Shown in pieces: positions 16,961 to 24,759 of a DNA stretch of 64,000 nt; the stretch's first letter is position 1; every line of letters starts with the position of its first letter. Position numbers and translations under genes: made by a program. The notes below the pieces were generated by a model, which made no database searches, was not told the DNA's origin, and saw nothing but the letters and a program-made list of their open reading frames with translations. The DNA comes from Bacillus sp. es.034 (GTDB lineage: Bacteria; Bacillota; Bacilli; Bacillales; Bacillaceae_B). The stretch spans positions 2,020,001-2,084,000 of the forward strand of contig NZ_PDIY01000001.1 in assembly GCF_002563655.1 (NCBI RefSeq), in the 5' to 3' direction.

Positions 16961-17825
16961 ATGCAATATAGTAAGAGATTTACTCCCTTCTTATATCGAT
17001 CATTTGTGCAGCCAAGATAGTATTCATTTTATTGAGGAACATATGAATTCGTGTGAAAAATGTAGAGAAGTATTAGAAAGTATGAAAAATAATGTTGATT
17101 TATCTAATAACATGGATGAAGTATATAAAGTGGAAGTGAAGAGACCATTTCAGAAAGTATCCAGGTTTTTCAATGCTCAAAAGAAACTGACGAATTATTT
17201 ACTTATAGCTACACTTTGCTCCTTGCTGATTGGATTCGTTTTTCTAATTCAATCAAATAAAAAGTTTAGTGAATATAAAGAAGAAGTAACTAATCTAGAA
17301 GTTGTAGACCAAGAAAAAGAAGCTATTATGGATGATGTATTTCAAATTCTTGGAGACTCAACAGAATTGACTGAAAAAGAAGAAAAACAACTTCTTACTA
17401 TTTTTAAAAAGTATAATGAAAAACTGAATTTGTTAGCTGTTTTTCCAGCAGCAAATTTAAAAGATCGCTTACAGGAAAATCCTTCTGTAAAACAGGAACC
17501 TACAACGATCTATCCTATTGAGTACAGTAAAGCCGCGATTGTCATTGGAGACGAGGGTGTTTTGGGAAAGAGAGAGACAATTGTTCCTAGTGGTTATGAC
17601 TTAGGAACCGTAATGATGGCGAATAAACAATGGGGTATTCAATACGAATATAAGAGTTCGTATGAAAAAACTATTGAGAGACATCACCAATTAACCTATT
17701 ACGGACCAAGCACTTGGAGCTTTTTTCAGGCACCTATACTAATGTTTATTATTTTTAGTATTCTTTTTGTAGTTTGGTTGTTTTTAAAGAGACAAAATAA
17801 CCATCTGAAAGATGTAATGGGATAA
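16950..17825 (+). CDS. Zinc-finger anti-sigma factor, membrane-anchored
   Basis: A 291-residue protein. An N-terminal zf-HC2-type segment (C5; H31...C35xxC38 in EEHMNSCEKCREVL) is the sigma-binding domain of the ZAS family. Membrane segments lie at about residues 79-97 and 262-281, with an external region between them that resembles DUF3600-like Bacillus sensors by layout only. It should hold the upstream ECF factor inactive until a cell-surface signal appears. It is translationally coupled to the sigma gene. Confidence 0.82.
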   Translation: MDNKCNIVRDLLPSYIDHLCSQDSIHFIEEHMNSCEKCREVLESMKNNVDLSNNMDEVYKVEVKRPFQKVSRFFNAQKKLTNYLLIATLCSLLIGFVFLIQSNKKFSEYKEEVTNLEVVDQEKEAIMDDVFQILGDSTELTEKEEKQLLTIFKKYNEKLNLLAVFPAANLKDRLQENPSVKQEPTTIYPIEYSKAAIVIGDEGVLGKRETIVPSGYDLGTVMMANKQWGIQYEYKSSYEKTIERHHQLTYYGPSTWSFFQAPILMFIIFSILFVVWLFLKRQNNHLKDVMG

Positions 17826-17912
17826 TATTTTTTCAAGTTAGTATGAGCTAAAAGCATTAAGGGCTTAAATCTAGAAAAAGAACTAACATTCGAACATAAA
17901 CTTAACTTTCGG

Positions 17913-18013
17913 GGCTTATCCAGCATCAGGTAAGCTCTTTTATTATGAATATTTTTCTTGAGTATGAAGTTAGAATTTGAAATAATTGGTATTAAGTTAA
18001 AGGGCAGTTTAAC
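17913..18013 (+). repeat. Cassette-tail module plus hairpin element E2
   Basis: A hairpin (GGGGCTTATCC...GGTAAGCTC, then TTTT) is followed by TTTTTCTTGAGTA, TGAAATAATTGGTATTAA and the core GTTAAA-GGGCAG-TTTAAC (17996-18013, 6/6 stem). The same about 90-nt string ends the two MFS-LysR units (20452-20543, 36382-36473) and recurs at 54179-54267. Homology between the two MFS-LysR units begins inside this core, at 18003. Confidence 0.75.
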
Positions 18014-18099
18014 GGAAGATTGAAAAAGCTGATCACCCAAAGTAATGCTGGAAATTAGAGGGAGATTTCGAAAAGAGATATGTATAAAGAAGTACTATT

Positions 18100-18151
18100 A
18101 AAAGACAGATGTTCTTCTGATCATTGTGTAACAGAAGAACATTTGTCTTTT
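18100..18151 (-). terminator. Terminator at the end of MFS copy 1
   Basis: A 20-bp almost perfect stem (AAAAGACAGATGTTCTTCTG with CAGAAGAACATTTGTCTTTT) overlaps the stop codon. It has T-runs for the minus direction and A/T flanks both ways. The same structure is at 34028-34079. Confidence 0.85.
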
Positions 18152-19337
18152 TGTTTAAGGTGTTCGTTTGAGGATATCATCGCTAGACAGATAGCTAATC
18201 CTGAGCAGAGGAAGAGGAAGAGTTTTCCTTCAGTAATAAAATGATAGGCTATAAGTGGCCCTAAAGCTGCCCCAAAGTCTACAGCTATTGAATAGTAATT
18301 AATTAATGAAGTTCTCCCCTCAATTTGGTAAGCTTCGTCAGATACTAATGTATCGGTTAAGGTTGTAATAATGGTTGAACAAATTAGTATGGCGATAATG
18401 ATGAGACCCCATATCATAAATGGGAGTTGGCTATCCATAAAAGGATATAAACTTCCGATAATTAGTAAGGCGCTTAGAAGTATAGAATGCCTGCCCCACT
18501 TCCCGTCTGAAATCCTTCCTATAAATGGAGCCAAGAAGGGCTCCCATGCCCATCTCATTCCGAGAAGAAGCCCTGAGACGACTCCTGAAGTTAATAGTAT
18601 ACCGTTAAAAGTCAAAGTCCCACCGTAATGCTTAGATAAGTAAAAGCTAACAGTTGAAAGAAACACCCCTTGTAGGAGGAAAGATACGATGAAACCTCTG
18701 AAAAGCGATAGCTGGATACCCCTTTTTTTAGAAGAGAGATCTTAACTATCCCCGATTCTTGTCTAGGTGGTAAAGACTTATAAGAGAGAAAAAATATGAA
18801 AGGTATAGCTAAAGAGCATATACATGCAAATACCAGGCAAGTTAACTTAAGGCCAATTTGGTAGCATAAAAATCCCCCTATGGTCATTCCTGCTAAACTT
18901 CCTAATCGATAAGTTCCATTATACATCCCCATTAAATGCCCTTTATTGGAATTGGTAGACAATTGCACCACCATTAAATGCCCTGTAAGGCGTAATAAGG
19001 CCCATGCAAATCCCCATACACAACGAAGTATTAACCAAAATAGGAGTCCATTTAGGGAGAAAAAACCAATGTTTACTATTATGGTTAAACAGATGGCTAG
19101 TAACAAGGAAAGTCGAAGATTTAAGGTTCTAGTTATAAAAGCAGCAAACGGATTAAGTGGTATACGAATTAAGCGATTAACCGACAATAGGAGGCCAACT
19201 TCTATTAGTGAAGATAATCCAGCTTCTTTCCAATAAAGGGGCAAAGCAATATACAGCATAGAATCTGTTAGCAAGCAAATACCTGTAATGAGAGCAGTTA
19301 TTATTATGTTCGATTTACTAGATGTTTTTTCCATCAA
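18121..19337 (-). pseudogene. MFS transporter, frameshifted
   Basis: A twin of the intact 405-residue transporter at 34049-35266. The frame breaks where this copy has CCCC plus seven T (about 18721-18729) against eight T in copy 2, which removes one base and splits the gene into an N-terminal part (18612-19337) and a C-terminal part (18121-18666). Both parts are otherwise well preserved, so the loss is recent, or frameshifting at the T-run restores some product. It is divergent from the LysR gene. Confidence 0.85.
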
Positions 19338-19437
19338 TTTCCTCCCTCTCTTTCATAATTATTGTAAAAGAGATAAAATGATAAGAAAAATATATATATT
19401 TTATTAATTCATAAATTTTATTTATAGGGGGATGTTG

Positions 19438-20403
19438 ATGAATCTACACGCTTTACGCCAATTTATCAATGTAGTACAGATGGGAAGTATTACAAGCGCA
19501 GCAAAGCAGTTACATATTAGTCAACCTGCAATTACAATGCAAATTAGGAATTTGGAAAAAGAACTTGGTGTCACACTTTTTAGAGCAAAAGGTCGGGGAA
19601 TCGAGCTTACCGAGGCCGGTGGATTTATATATCAACAAGCCATTAAGTTGTTTATTACAGAGGAGGAAGTAGAAAAGAAAATTCAACAATATACGACTGG
19701 GGAAGCAGGTAAGGTAAGAATCTTTGCTACAAATTTTCCGGCAAGTTACTTACTTCCCAAATGGATTGCTAACTTTAAAAAGCTTTATCCATCAGCTGAA
19801 ATTACCTTGAATTCCGGTAATACTGAAAGTGCATTAGAAAAATTGGTCATGTATGAAACCGATATTGCAGTAATTGCAAGTCCTTTTTCGATTCCAGAAG
19901 AGCTGGAAGCCATTGACCTGCTAGAAGACGAACTCTTTTTTATTGTACCTCGAGGTCACCCTCTAGGTTCAAAGGTTGTAGAATTTAAAGATCTTATGAA
20001 TGAGTGTTTTATTCTAAGAGGAGAAGGAAGTTCCACTAAAGCTTTAATAGATTCTTTATGTCATGTCAGGCAAATCCACTTGCAGAATGCGCCAATTCAA
20101 GTAGAGAAAATTGAAGAAGCGATTCAGATAGTTTCATTTGGATATGGTATTACTTTAGCGCCAAAATTAGCAATTTTGCCTTATTTAAAAGCAGAGCTTA
20201 TTGATATTGTTTACATAGAAGACCTCCAACTTTCTAGAAAAATAAGATTGTGTATGCGCCGGGATGTTGATCTAGGTCCGGCAGTTAGAAATTTAATAAA
20301 TCTAATCTTACATACAACAAAATCCAATTCTGATTTAGTTGTAGACGGTGCCCTTAATAAAGGCGAGGTGGCAGCTATTATCGCTCAACATATAGTCGAT
20401 TAA
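19438..20403 (+). CDS. LysR-family transcriptional regulator, copy 1
   Basis: A 321-residue LysR regulator. N-terminal winged helix-turn-helix (MNLHALRQFINVVQMGSITS, then AAKQLHISQPAITMQIRNLE, about residues 1-60), followed by a substrate-binding domain from about 87. It is divergent from the MFS gene, the classical LysR layout, so it probably controls that transporter in response to the transported compound (inference). The ATG at 19438 lies 7 nt after the GGGGG ribosome site; ATG 19432 is too close. It differs from copy 2 mostly between residues 60 and 165, and the rest is nearly identical. Confidence 0.88.
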   Translation: MNLHALRQFINVVQMGSITSAAKQLHISQPAITMQIRNLEKELGVTLFRAKGRGIELTEAGGFIYQQAIKLFITEEEVEKKIQQYTTGEAGKVRIFATNFPASYLLPKWIANFKKLYPSAEITLNSGNTESALEKLVMYETDIAVIASPFSIPEELEAIDLLEDELFFIVPRGHPLGSKVVEFKDLMNECFILRGEGSSTKALIDSLCHVRQIHLQNAPIQVEKIEEAIQIVSFGYGITLAPKLAILPYLKAELIDIVYIEDLQLSRKIRLCMRRDVDLGPAVRNLINLILHTTKSNSDLVVDGALNKGEVAAIIAQHIVD

Positions 20404-20451
20404 AGGTCCAGTGTTTGTCAATAACAATATAACAAGTCTTATTCAATAAAT

Positions 20452-20550
20452 GGGGGCTAATCTAGAACAGGATGAGCCCCCTTTGAAGTTTTTCTTGAGT
20501 AAAACACTATATTTTGAAATAATTGGTATTAAGTTAAAGGGCAGTTTAAT
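20452..20550 (+). repeat. Tail module and hairpin element E3
   Basis: GGGGGCT/AGCCCCC terminator hairpin (20452-20481), TTTTTCTTGAGTAAAAC, AATAATTGGTATTAA, then GTTAAA-GGGCAG-TTTAAT (20533-20550). The homology with copy 2 stops at 20543, within the core. It separates the LysR gene from the nuclease-HerA unit. Confidence 0.75.
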
Positions 20551-20592
20551 GAAATAAATTTTATGAGTAATCAAAGATATTTAGGCTGTCTA

Positions 20593-20649
20593 TTGAAAAT
20601 TCAACTTGTGGAAATATATAGAATTTGACACAATTGATAATATATCAAT
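20593..20649 (+). promoter_or_regulatory. Candidate promoter and inverted repeat before the nuclease-HerA operon
   Basis: TTGAAA (20593-20598), 16 nt, TATATA (20615-20620). Downstream lies a perfect inverted repeat, ATTGATA-ATA-TATCAAT (20633-20649), ending 14 nt before the proposed start codon. It could be an operator or limit translation. Confidence 0.45.
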
Positions 20650-20663
20650 AGCAAGTATGAAGG

Positions 20664-21881
20664 GTGATTTCTATTTCAAGAACTGCTGATTACACTATAC
20701 AGGGATTTTTATATCAATTTCATAAAACATTATTGGAAATTCAAAGTAAGCCTTCAGAGGAGTTTGTTTCAATAGAAGGTATTATTGAAGATGTAGAGGT
20801 CTTCACTGCTGGTAGAACGGAAGCAATTCAATGCAAGTATCATGAATCTATAGAAAAGTTCACGTTATCTCAGGTATATAAACCCATTATTCAGATGATG
20901 GAACACTGGTATAATTCTGGAAATAAAGATAATGGCGTAACATACATACTCTATGCATATTTTCCTCACATGTTTGGGGAGGAAATAAACTTAACTACAG
21001 AAGATATTGAGGAAATATTATCTACTAAAAATAAGAAATTATCCATTAAAGCAGCAAACCTAAAAGGAAAAGTAAACATTAAAGAATTCCTGGAGAATTT
21101 TAAGTTTGAATTTGGTCACTCGATGGACGATTTAAAAAAAGTAATTATTTCGAACTTCTTAGATTTAGGATTTAAAGAAGAGTATGTTGATAATTTAATA
21201 TATCCAAATGCAATAAATTTCATCGCAGAAACTAGTACACTCCATTCTGAGAAAGAAAGAACGATAAACATTGGAGAATTCTTACAATGTTTACAAAAAA
21301 TAAAAAATACAGCATTATCAAAATGGACTCTATCCTTAAGAAGTTTTCGATCAATAATACAAACTAGAAAAAAACAACTAAATGTAAATTTGCAACAAAA
21401 TTCCAGACTAAGATACTTTATTATAAAGGAAGAATTCATAGAGGATTTTGATCAAAATATTGTAACTTTCATTAAGGAATATTTAGACAAATACCACTTT
21501 AAAATTGTACATGATAGGACACCGTTATTTTGCCTAGATTGTTCAGACCATAAATTTAATGAAATATTAGTAAGGCTACATCAGAAAAATATAAAAGCTA
21601 ACCATGGCTTGGTTGCATCTGATTGCTTTGATGAAGCATATTTCTTTGGAAATCCTATCACTAACTATAAAAAAAGACAAATCATTAGTAGAGAATTTGA
21701 AATACGAATGTTACATATTAAACGTCATGAAATTTTGAATAGATATAAAGCTGATGATCTATTTATCCTGTCAGATAATGATTACTTTCTCAATAGTACT
21801 GATGTCAACTATGAAAAAATTGAGCTCCGTGATTTTAATGCAATAAAATTTGTATTAGGAATGAGGGATTCCTATGAGTAA
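20664..21881 (+). CDS. Putative DUF4297/Cap4-like nuclease of a HerA-associated defence pair
   Basis: A 405-residue protein. The N-terminus (about residues 8-60) reads GFLYQFHKTLLEIQ...SIEGIIEDVEVF...EAIQCKYH. E38, D43 and Q56-x-K58 fit a PD-(D/E)xK-type nuclease core as in DUF4297/Cap4 proteins, which cut double-stranded DNA. The remainder is mostly helical and unassigned. The gene overlaps the HerA ATPase gene by 8 nt. DUF4297-HerA pairs are known anti-phage systems, and the same role is inferred here. A GTG start at 20664 is used, but its ribosome site is weak; an ATT at 20673 with AAGGGTGA would fit spacing better. Strongly AT-rich compared with the core genes. Confidence 0.6.
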   Translation: MISISRTADYTIQGFLYQFHKTLLEIQSKPSEEFVSIEGIIEDVEVFTAGRTEAIQCKYHESIEKFTLSQVYKPIIQMMEHWYNSGNKDNGVTYILYAYFPHMFGEEINLTTEDIEEILSTKNKKLSIKAANLKGKVNIKEFLENFKFEFGHSMDDLKKVIISNFLDLGFKEEYVDNLIYPNAINFIAETSTLHSEKERTINIGEFLQCLQKIKNTALSKWTLSLRSFRSIIQTRKKQLNVNLQQNSRLRYFIIKEEFIEDFDQNIVTFIKEYLDKYHFKIVHDRTPLFCLDCSDHKFNEILVRLHQKNIKANHGLVASDCFDEAYFFGNPITNYKKRQIISREFEIRMLHIKRHEILNRYKADDLFILSDNDYFLNSTDVNYEKIELRDFNAIKFVLGMRDSYE

Positions 21882-23634
21882 TGAAGTATTAGGTGTTGTT
21901 ATTGACAGTTCTCCGCTCGATATAGTAATAGAAGTTCAGGATGTTAGAACATTCGAAAAGAATAAAAGCTTTCTACAGGTTGGCCAATATATTAAAATCC
22001 TCGACGGTAATTCAAAACATATAATAAGTTCTATTTCAAATGTAAAGGCGATACACCAACTAGATAAAGATAATAATCCCTATTTCAGATTTAATATACA
22101 TACTCAACCTGTAGGTATGTTAAATAGTAACGGAGACTTTAAAAGAGGGAATATGACATTACCAGTACCTACTGAACCAGCATATATAGTTTCCGAATCT
22201 GACATGTATAAGATCTTCAATGGCAATGGGAGTTATAACTTTCAGTTTGGTAAACTCATACAAAATAATGAAATCAATTTAATGATAGATGGTAATAAAT
22301 TTTTCAGTAAACATGTTGGGGTTGTTGGATCAACAGGATCGGGTAAGTCAAGCACTGTGGCAAAGTTACTCCAAAAGAGCGTTGGTATTGAAGATAATAT
22401 TAATACTAACAAAGAAAATCAAAAAAACAGCCACATAATAATTTTTGACATCCACTCTGAATATGCATCAGCCTTCTTTCTTAGAGAGGAAGAAAAATTC
22501 AATCTAAATGTCTTAGATGTAAATAATATTATACTACCTTATTGGCTAATGAACTCTGAAGAACTGGAAGACATGTTTATTGAAAGCAATGAATCAAATT
22601 CACATAATCAAGTATCACAATTCAGAAGGGCAGTAATATTAAATAAAATAAAATACAACCCGGATTTGAATGATTTAACATACGATACACCAGTATATTT
22701 TAGTATGGAAGAAGTATGTAACTATATTGAAAATCTAAACAACGAAATGATTAGTAAGCTAGAAGGAGAAAATTCACCCAAACTGACTAATGGAGAATTA
22801 ATTTCAGATCGTATTTGTTATTTCGAAGATTTATACGAATTTGTTCCCCAATCAGCTGCAAAAGTTGATAAAGCTTCAGGTGGTCCTTACTATGGTGAAT
22901 TTAATAGATTTATCTTAAGACTTAAAAATAAAATAGAGGATAAAAGGCTAAGCTTCTTATTTAAATCTCCTCAACAAGAAGACGACAAATTTGAGAATAT
23001 AATAAAACAATTTATTGGATATTTGGATAAATCTAATATTAGCATTGTTGACCTAAGCGGTATCCCTTTTGAAGTACTGAGTATTACAGTTAGTCTCATA
23101 TCAAGGATAGTTTTTGATTTTAGTTTTCATTATTCTAAAATTAGACATAATGATCATTTATTAAATGATGTTCCCATAATGATAGTTTGTGAAGAAGCAC
23201 ATATTTATGTGCCCAATAACACAAGTGCTCAGTACAGATCATCGAAAAAATCTATTGAAAGAATCGCAAAAGAAGGAAGAAAATATGGTTTAAGTCTCAT
23301 GGTAGTAAGCCAGAGACCATCAGAAGTTTCTGAGACAATATTTGCTCAATGCAATAATTTCATTGCTCTTAGGCTTACTAATTATAATGACCAAAATTAT
23401 ATAAGAAGGTTGTTGCCGGACACTTCAAATGGGGTTGCTAACATACTTCCAAATTTATCTTCAGGGGAGTTTATTATGGTAGGAGATGCTGTAATAATAC
23501 CTTCTGTTGCGAAAGAAGAAATGCCTAATCCTGCTCCCAAATCACAAAGCGTAGACTTTCATAATGAATGGCAAAAAAGTTGGGTCGGAAGATTAGGTTT
23601 TGAACACATAATTGAAAGATGGACAGGAAAGTAA
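21874..23634 (+). CDS. HerA-family ATPase (DNA translocase/helicase)
   Basis: A 586-residue HerA/FtsK-superfamily ATPase. An N-terminal beta-barrel-like region (HAS-barrel, about 1-90) precedes Walker A GSTGSGKSS (152-160). Walker B is IMIVCEEAH (435-443), followed by KEGRKYGLSLMVVSQRP and the arginine-rich segment near QNYIRRLLPD. HerA forms hexamers that move on double-stranded DNA and partner with nucleases. Here the partner is the overlapping upstream gene, giving a two-gene defence-like operon that lies alone between elements E3 and E4. Confidence 0.88.
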   Translation: MSNEVLGVVIDSSPLDIVIEVQDVRTFEKNKSFLQVGQYIKILDGNSKHIISSISNVKAIHQLDKDNNPYFRFNIHTQPVGMLNSNGDFKRGNMTLPVPTEPAYIVSESDMYKIFNGNGSYNFQFGKLIQNNEINLMIDGNKFFSKHVGVVGSTGSGKSSTVAKLLQKSVGIEDNINTNKENQKNSHIIIFDIHSEYASAFFLREEEKFNLNVLDVNNIILPYWLMNSEELEDMFIESNESNSHNQVSQFRRAVILNKIKYNPDLNDLTYDTPVYFSMEEVCNYIENLNNEMISKLEGENSPKLTNGELISDRICYFEDLYEFVPQSAAKVDKASGGPYYGEFNRFILRLKNKIEDKRLSFLFKSPQQEDDKFENIIKQFIGYLDKSNISIVDLSGIPFEVLSITVSLISRIVFDFSFHYSKIRHNDHLLNDVPIMIVCEEAHIYVPNNTSAQYRSSKKSIERIAKEGRKYGLSLMVVSQRPSEVSETIFAQCNNFIALRLTNYNDQNYIRRLLPDTSNGVANILPNLSSGEFIMVGDAVIIPSVAKEEMPNPAPKSQSVDFHNEWQKSWVGRLGFEHIIERWTGK

Positions 23635-23751
23635 TACACCGTAGGAAATTAAATTTTCTACAAAAACCGGAAGTTAAACTATTAGATCCAGGGAGAAAAA
23701 TAAAAAGCTAAACAAACAATTATAATTTTTAACATTTCTTGAAACTGGGTT

Positions 23752-23834
23752 TTCCGTTAAAGGGGGCAATAACTGAAGATCAGGTAATGGATCCAGCTAT
23801 TGCCCTTTTTCAATTATTGGGCAGGCTAACGGAA
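23752..23834 (+). repeat. Hairpin element E4 (long form)
   Basis: Outer arms TTCCGTTA (23752-23759) and TAACGGAA (23827-23834) pair 8/8. Inside is GGGCAATAACTG/CAGCTATTGCCC (11/12) followed by five T, then CAATTATTGGGCAGG. It thus combines a terminator with the GGGCAGG core. It lies 118 nt after the HerA stop. The rest of the 23635-24066 gap has a weak hairpin at about 23860-23888 and the ABC promoter. Confidence 0.8.
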
Positions 23835-24016
23835 TAATAAAGACAAATTTAATTAACAACTCAGGTCATTTAAAGATCTGGGTTTTTCACTGTTTAATGA
23901 TACGTTAATTATTTTATCCATTTGAGTTCCGAGTAGAGGCCATACTTCCGTAAAAAGTGCCAAAAAATAATACATATCTGATGTTTAGATGTTTTAACAA
24001 CAAACTTGGAATATTT

Positions 24017-24025
24017 TGTTATAAT
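24017..24025 (+). promoter_or_regulatory. Extended -10 promoter of the ABC exporter operon
   Basis: TGTTATAAT, an extended -10 (TGnTATAAT), lies 42 nt before the ATPase start codon. No clear -35 is seen. Confidence 0.55.
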
Positions 24026-24066
24026 TTGATTAGACAGAAAAAACAGAAAATAAAAGGGTGGTTATT

Positions 24067-24759
24067 ATGGATTTTTCAATTGCCTGTAATTCAATTTCGA
24101 AAGAATTTAAAGGGGATGATGTTAGCACGCTTGCTCTAAATGATATTAATGTGGAGTTTCAAAAAGGAGAATTTGTCTCTATTGTAGGAACTTCTGGATC
24201 TGGAAAATCAACATTATTAAGCCTACTTGGTACCCTCGACGCTCCCTCTAAGGGGGAAATACTATATAAGGGGGAGAATATTAAGGCTTTAAAAGCAAAT
24301 CAATTAGCTGATTTTCGGTTTGAAAACATTGGTTTTATCTTTCAGCAATTTCACTTACTTCCAACATTAACTTCATTAGAAAACGTGATGGCCCCTCTAT
24401 TTTCACGGAAAGTCCCATACAATAAGAAACAAAAAGCTGAGGAAGTTTTAGAAAAAGTTGGACTAAAAGATAAATTGAACTCACTGCCCTCTCAGTTATC
24501 TGGGGGACAACAACAGCGTGTTGCCATCGCAAGAGCAATAATACATGAGCCCCATTGGTTATTGGCAGATGAACCTACCGGGAATTTAGATAGTGAAACA
24601 GGAGAAATGATATTTGAACTACTCTTTTCCCTTAACAGAGAAAAAGGGTGTGGAGTTATTTTCGTTACGCATGATCCCGTTTTAGCAAAGAAAGCTAGGC
24701 GAATCATTGAAATGAAAGATGGGTCTATCCTTTCAGATAATGTGGGTACATTTGTATGA
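24067..24759 (+). CDS. ABC transporter ATP-binding protein, MacB/LolD type
   Basis: A 230-residue ATPase: Walker A GTSGSGKST (about residues 40-48), Q-loop FQQFHLLP, signature LSGGQQQRVAIARA, Walker B WLLADEPTGNLD and H-loop VTHD. The sequence is of the MacB/LolD/FtsE class that drives FtsX-type permeases by mechanotransmission. ATG 24067 follows AAAGGGTGG; GTG 24058 is inside that site. It overlaps the permease gene by 4 nt (ATGA). Confidence 0.92.
   Translation: MDFSIACNSISKEFKGDDVSTLALNDINVEFQKGEFVSIVGTSGSGKSTLLSLLGTLDAPSKGEILYKGENIKALKANQLADFRFENIGFIFQQFHLLPTLTSLENVMAPLFSRKVPYNKKQKAEEVLEKVGLKDKLNSLPSQLSGGQQQRVAIARAIIHEPHWLLADEPTGNLDSETGEMIFELLFSLNREKGCGVIFVTHDPVLAKKARRIIEMKDGSILSDNVGTFV

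Larger units (their letters stand above)
18003..20543 (+). mobile_element. Duplicated MFS-LysR unit, copy 1 (cassette-like)
   Basis: This 2541-bp unit matches 33931-36473 almost base for base. On the left, identity begins exactly at GGCAGTTTAACGGAAGA. On the right, it ends exactly at TTAAAGGGCA. Sequences outside both ends are unrelated. It carries a divergent MFS transporter (frameshifted here) and a LysR regulator. No transposase, terminal inverted repeat or target-site duplication is visible. The boundaries inside the conserved GGGCAG core suggest site-specific insertion (inference). Confidence 0.75.

Noticed and set aside
18003-20543. Insertion sequence or composite transposon
   Set aside because: No transposase, no terminal inverted repeats of normal length and no target duplication are visible.
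23957-24139. 60-residue frame before and over the ABC ATPase start
   Set aside because: It overlaps the promoter and the true ATPase start in another frame.
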